Below, piece after piece: positions 60,418 through 64,000 of a stretch of DNA of 64,000 nucleotides. A program made the position numbers and the translations under genes. Below the pieces are notes generated by a model, which saw nothing but the letters and a program-made list of their open reading frames with translations, was not told the DNA's origin and did no database searches. Source of the stretch: Chryseobacterium sp. MEBOG06 (GTDB taxonomy: Bacteria; Bacteroidota; Bacteroidia; Flavobacteriales; Weeksellaceae); contig NZ_CP084580.1 in assembly GCF_021869765.1 (NCBI RefSeq), positions 4,092,001 to 4,156,000 on the forward strand, written 5' to 3'. Position 1 is the first letter of the stretch, and every line of letters begins with the position of its first letter.

Positions 60418-62436
60418 ATGAATATTTTAACAGAAAAATTTAATACTCCCTATCACTCAGCCCCATTCAGTGACATTAAAAATGAAGATTATCTGCCGGC
60501 TTTTAAAGAATTGATTCAAAAATCCGAAGCAGAAGTTGATGCCATTGTCAACAATACTGAAGCTCCTACTTTTGAAAACGTAATTGAGGCATTGGCTTAC
60601 TCAGGAAAGCAGCTGGATGTGGTATCCAATATATTTTTCAATTTAAATTCAGCAGAAACCAGTGACGAGCTTCAGCAGATTGCTCAGGAAGTTTCTCCAA
60701 TCTTAACAGAATATTCTTCAAAAATATCTCAAAACGAAGCCCTTTTCAATAAAATCAAAAAAGTATATGATGAAAAGGAGCAATATAACCTCAATAGTGA
60801 GCAGGAAATGCTTTTGAATGAAACCTACAAAGGTTTTGTAAGAAGCGGTGCTTTGCTGAATGAAGAGGAGAAAGAAAAATTAAAGAAAATCAGTATGGAT
60901 CTTTCTTTAAAATCTTTACAGTTCGGACAAAATGTATTGTCTTCCACCAATGCTTATTTCAAACATATCTTGAATAAAGAAGAACTTGCAGGAATTCCGG
61001 AAGCTATTATTGAACAATACGCAGAAGAAGCAAAAGAAAGAAACCTCGAAGGCTGGGTAGTTACACTCCAATATCCAAGCTATATTCCTTTCATGACCTA
61101 TGCGGAAAACCGTGAACTGAGAAAAGAACTGGCTTTGGCGAATGGCAAAAAATCTTTTGACGGAGGAGAATATGATAACCAAAACCTGATCAGGGAACTT
61201 CTTAATTTAAAACAGCAGAAAGCGGTTCTTTTAGGTTATAAAAACTACGCAGATTATGTACTTGAAGAAAGAATGGCAAAATCTCCGGTAAAAGTTTTTG
61301 ATTTTTTAAATGAGCTGTTAACTAAAGCAAAACCCTACGCAGATAAGGAAATCGAAGAGCTAAAATCCATTGCAAAAGCAGACGGAATTGAAGATATGCA
61401 GAGCTATGATCATACTTTTTATGCTGAGAAGCTCCGTAAGCAGAAATTTGATCTTAATGATGAGGAGCTCAAACCTTATTTTCCATTACATCAGGTTCAG
61501 GATGCTGTTTTTGGCCTGGCAGGGAAACTTTTCGGATTAACTTTTGAAGAAAGAAATGACATTCCGAAATACCATGAGGATGTAAAGGTATACGAAGTAA
61601 AAGAAAACGGAACTTACAAATCTCTTTTATATGTGGACTATTTCCCAAGAAAAGGGAAAAGAGCGGGAGCGTGGATGACCAGCTACAAAAGCCAGTACCA
61701 ACAAAATGGTGAAAACTCTCGTCCTCATATTTCTATCGTTTGTAATTTCAGCAAACCGACCAAAGATACGCCTAGCTTACTGACATTTCAGGAGGTAACT
61801 ACTTTGTTCCATGAATTCGGACATGCACTCCACGGAATGATGGCTGATACCCAATACCCTACTCTTTCGGGAACTTCTGTAAAATGGGATTTCGTAGAAC
61901 TTCCATCACAGTTCCTAGAAAATTTCTGCTATGAGCCTGAATTCTTAAAAACATTTGCTAAAAATTATAAAACAGGAGAAGTACTTCCTGATGAAAAAAT
62001 AGAAAAAATAGAGCAGTCTAAAAACTTCATGGAAGGTTATCAGACCATGAGACAGCTAGGTTTCGGACTTATGGATATGAATTACCACACAAAAGTAGAT
62101 GAGCTGGATCATGAAAGTGTAAAAGACTTTGAGGATAAATATACCAAAGCTACAAGCCTTTATCCTGTAAACCCGGAAACAGCAATGAGTCCGAGCTTTT
62201 CACATATATTTCAGGGTGGATATTCTGCAGGTTATTATTCTTATAAATGGGCAGAAGTATTGGATGCTGATGCATTCCAGTATTTTAAAGAAAACGGAAT
62301 CTTCAATCCGGAGATTGCTGCGAAGTATAAGATACTTCTTTCTTCAGGAGGAACAAAAGACCCTATGGAATTATATAAAAACTTCAGAGGTAGTGAGCCG
62401 AAAGTGGAAAGTCTGTTGAAGAGGGCATTTGGATAG
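60418..62436 (+). CDS. M3-family zinc metallopeptidase (peptidyl-dipeptidase type)
   Basis: 672-residue cytosolic peptidase of the M3A group (Dcp / oligopeptidase A). The zinc site is HEFGH at 465-469 with the third ligand glutamate in WDFVELPSQFLEN about 25 residues later. The substrate-binding Tyr/His region SPSFSHIFQGGYSAGYYSYK lies near 580-600. The length and the N-terminal helical lid are typical. It degrades short peptides from protein turnover. No signal peptide is present. Confidence 0.95.
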   Translation: MNILTEKFNTPYHSAPFSDIKNEDYLPAFKELIQKSEAEVDAIVNNTEAPTFENVIEALAYSGKQLDVVSNIFFNLNSAETSDELQQIAQEVSPILTEYSSKISQNEALFNKIKKVYDEKEQYNLNSEQEMLLNETYKGFVRSGALLNEEEKEKLKKISMDLSLKSLQFGQNVLSSTNAYFKHILNKEELAGIPEAIIEQYAEEAKERNLEGWVVTLQYPSYIPFMTYAENRELRKELALANGKKSFDGGEYDNQNLIRELLNLKQQKAVLLGYKNYADYVLEERMAKSPVKVFDFLNELLTKAKPYADKEIEELKSIAKADGIEDMQSYDHTFYAEKLRKQKFDLNDEELKPYFPLHQVQDAVFGLAGKLFGLTFEERNDIPKYHEDVKVYEVKENGTYKSLLYVDYFPRKGKRAGAWMTSYKSQYQQNGENSRPHISIVCNFSKPTKDTPSLLTFQEVTTLFHEFGHALHGMMADTQYPTLSGTSVKWDFVELPSQFLENFCYEPEFLKTFAKNYKTGEVLPDEKIEKIEQSKNFMEGYQTMRQLGFGLMDMNYHTKVDELDHESVKDFEDKYTKATSLYPVNPETAMSPSFSHIFQGGYSAGYYSYKWAEVLDADAFQYFKENGIFNPEIAAKYKILLSSGGTKDPMELYKNFRGSEPKVESLLKRAFG

Positions 62437-62509
62437 GACAACATTTTAAATATTACACTAAAACCTCACTTATAGATAAGATCTGGAAAGATTCAACACT
62501 TCAAAACAA

Positions 62510-62893
62510 ATGAATAACATAGTACAAAGACTTGAAAACGTAAAAAAACTTCAGGCAAAAAGATGGCAGAATGAAGATCACTGGGATACTTTAAACGATC
62601 TTTTGATTAAAGAATTGGATGAAATTTTATTTATTGAACCTAAAAATACCTCTGCTTTAATTAACATTGGGGCTATTTATTCTGATATGGGAGAAAATGA
62701 AAAAGCTTTGCACTATTTAAAAATGGCTTTAAACCTAGGTTCAGAAGATAAAAACCTTTTTGTAAATCTGGCTATTGTTATGATTTATATGGAAAAGCAT
62801 CAGGCAGAATATTTAGAATATCTCGAAGAAGCTGAAGAGAAAGTTGAGAATTCGCTTACCTTTAAAGCGTATTTTGATCCACAATCCCATTAA
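62510..62893 (+). CDS. Small TPR protein
   Basis: 127 residues, soluble, with at least two tetratricopeptide-type helix pairs (TSALINIGAIYSDMGENEKA, LHYLKMALNLGSEDKNLFVN). It is likely a protein-protein interaction module. It follows the M3 peptidase by 73 nt on the same strand and may be co-transcribed. No partner is identifiable. The 314-nt gap after it contains only a terminator-like hairpin. Confidence 0.8.
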   Translation: MNNIVQRLENVKKLQAKRWQNEDHWDTLNDLLIKELDEILFIEPKNTSALINIGAIYSDMGENEKALHYLKMALNLGSEDKNLFVNLAIVMIYMEKHQAEYLEYLEEAEEKVENSLTFKAYFDPQSH

Positions 62894-63031
62894 AATTATA
62901 TATACGCATTTGCTTTGTTCATGTGCACCTGAAGATCCACGAGAATGTATAAAAATTTTTGGCAAAGCAGAGCAGCATTTTTTTAAAAAAAAGTATTGCG
63001 ATAAGCTCTCATTGAAGAACTAAAGAAATGT

Positions 63032-63067
63032 AAAGCTGTTTTTAATAAATCATTAAAAACAGCTTTT
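63032..63067 (+). terminator. Terminator-like hairpin after the TPR gene
   Basis: Perfect stem AAAGCTGTTTTTAAT / ATTAAAAACAGCTTT with a 5-nt loop ending in TTTT, about 140 nt past the TPR gene stop. Confidence 0.6.
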
Positions 63068-63207
63068 ATTGGTATAGCTGCCGAAAATATAAATAATTTT
63101 CAGGAAATACGCAGAAAAATGTGCAATACACGCATGAATAATTAATTTGTAAATTGCATTGATTCACACTGATGTATTTTTAAATATTAACTTCAAAAAT
63201 TAAAACC

Positions 63208-63408
63208 ATGTTAATAGCCATTTTACTTCCCTTTTTATCTTTTATGATTCGTGGAAAAATCCTTACCGGAATTCTGTGTTTTATTTTGCAGATTACGCTT
63301 ATAGGCTGGCTTCCTGCTGCTATCTGGGCAGTAATGTCGCTGAATAATGAAAGAGCCAATAAACGGAATGAGAAATTAATTCGGGCAGTGCGTGACCGTC
63401 AGAAATAA
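63208..63408 (+). CDS. Pmp3/YqaE-type small membrane protein
   Basis: 66 residues with two close membrane segments (about 2-12 with a charged turn MIRGKI, and 17-45, LTGILCFILQITLIGWLPAA) and a basic tail. LQITLIGWLPAAIWAV matches the Pmp3/UPF0057 signature ending in a W-x-P turn. These proteolipids affect membrane potential under salt or cold stress. A terminator follows. Confidence 0.88.
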   Translation: MLIAILLPFLSFMIRGKILTGILCFILQITLIGWLPAAIWAVMSLNNERANKRNEKLIRAVRDRQK

Positions 63409-63431
63409 AATTATTTTACCTCTATATTCTC

Positions 63432-63457
63432 ATCCTTTACTTCTGTAAAGGATTTTT
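63432..63457 (+). terminator. Terminator of the Pmp3-like gene
   Basis: Stem ATCCTTTAC / GTAAAGGAT with loop TTCT and a T run, 24 nt after the stop codon. Confidence 0.85.
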
Positions 63458-63528
63458 ATTTCTGAAAATTGTAATTTTATGGCTTATCAAAAAACATCCT
63501 GTCTTCCTATTTATTTTATCCTAAAACC

Positions 63529-64000
63529 ATGAGATATTCATTCCTATTATTTTTAGCTGCTTCCATACCTGTTTCTGCACAGGTAGATACATGCCCTACC
63601 TATGTTACTCCTGAAATAAGCATTAAAAAAATACAGTTTCTTTCATATCCTGAAATGGAGATCGAAAACCAGAATTTAAAAAAGCTACCTATCAGAAAAA
63701 AAATCACATCTACCAGTATTACGGAATATGATAAAAATGGCAACATTATAAAAAATACACAAACCGGCAGTACCCAAAAAAACCTGAAATGCACCTATAC
63801 AAATGGAATTCTTACTGAAAAGCAATTCGTGTATATTGCTGATAAAGATAAAATAGAAGCCTCTAACCGGCAAGCTTTACAACAGGCAGAAGCGAGGGCC
63901 AAGTACAGCAATGATGGGATAATCGATGTATCTTATCAACAACCCAACAGTACAGAAAGTCTTTACACCGCAACATTAAACAGTAAAAATCAGGTAACAT
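63529..64000 (+). CDS. Exported protein of unknown function (3' part outside window)
   Basis: The frame starts at 63529 (MRYSFLLFLAASIPVSAQ), a clean signal peptide cut before VDTCPTYV, and runs open to the window edge for about 157 codons. The visible mature part has ITEYDKNGNIIKNTQTGST and similar strands, a YD-type pattern seen in flavobacterial lipoproteins and envelope proteins, but no family can be named. The C-terminus is missing. Confidence 0.8.
   Translation, partial: MRYSFLLFLAASIPVSAQVDTCPTYVTPEISIKKIQFLSYPEMEIENQNLKKLPIRKKITSTSITEYDKNGNIIKNTQTGSTQKNLKCTYTNGILTEKQFVYIADKDKIEASNRQALQQAEARAKYSNDGIIDVSYQQPNSTESLYTATLNSKNQVT

Overview
The window looks like a chromosomal segment of a Bacteroidota bacterium of the Flavobacteriales, most probably Chryseobacterium or a close Weeksellaceae relative. 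The sequence is AT-rich. Promoter-like TAnnTTTG boxes stand before many genes, and Shine-Dalgarno sequences are weak or absent. Several gene types are typical of the group: Oar-like TonB receptor, short NrdA, S16 with an Ala/Glu tail, TPR-AraC regulators and exported proteins cleaved after a Ser-Gln or Ala-Gln. The genus assignment is inference from protein style; no 16S gene is present.

Layout. 1-2.4 kb: a MacB-type ABC exporter (ATPase plus cut-off permease) with a broken S23-type four-helix-bundle gene between them. 2.5-5.9 kb: class I ribonucleotide reductase (nrdB, a small ABM-like ORF, nrdA) with DnaA-box-like sites upstream. 6-9.2 kb: an Oar-like TonB-dependent receptor. 9.5-28 kb: an accessory island with three giant paralogous secreted repeat proteins, two small exported partner proteins, two unknown soluble proteins and an orphan solute-binding lipoprotein. 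28-46 kb: housekeeping and metabolic genes (DUF72, HD hydrolase, sugar kinase, valS, DUF1573, PPK2, RNase P RNA, an ECF sigma factor with membrane partner, acyl-CoA synthetase, rpoN, asnS) with a decayed GIY-YIG nuclease and a methyltransferase scrap. 46.7-55.7 kb: a regulator-rich stretch (three AraC-type, one HTH) with an SDR oxidoreductase, a serine hydrolase and a decayed exported gene. 55.7-64 kb: rimM-rpsP, a nitroreductase, a Gre-like factor, two DUF805 proteins, an SRPBCC protein, an M3 peptidase, a TPR protein, a Pmp3-like peptide and a cut-off exported protein.

The most notable observation is in the island. Five minus-strand transcription units (starts at 13909, 14871, 15716, 23739 and 27575) are each preceded by the same module: a roughly 32-bp inverted repeat (half-site AGGCTGTCATTATTCG), exactly 5 nt, [A/C]TTG, exactly 20 nt, then a TAnnTTTG-like box (four perfect, one with a single mismatch). 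The spacers differ in sequence but not in length, which suggests a functional operator-promoter pair rather than a copied repeat. It would place the giant surface proteins, their partners and two unknown proteins in one local regulon. A degenerate sixth copy stands alone at 18143-18174.

The giant proteins are built from 360-365-residue units opening with YWVGGSGNW-like motifs, end in the same short tail, and in one case carry a nearly identical in-frame 1.64-kb duplication with a period of exactly 729 codons. That could allow length variation by recombination. All functional statements are from reading the sequence; no searches were run.
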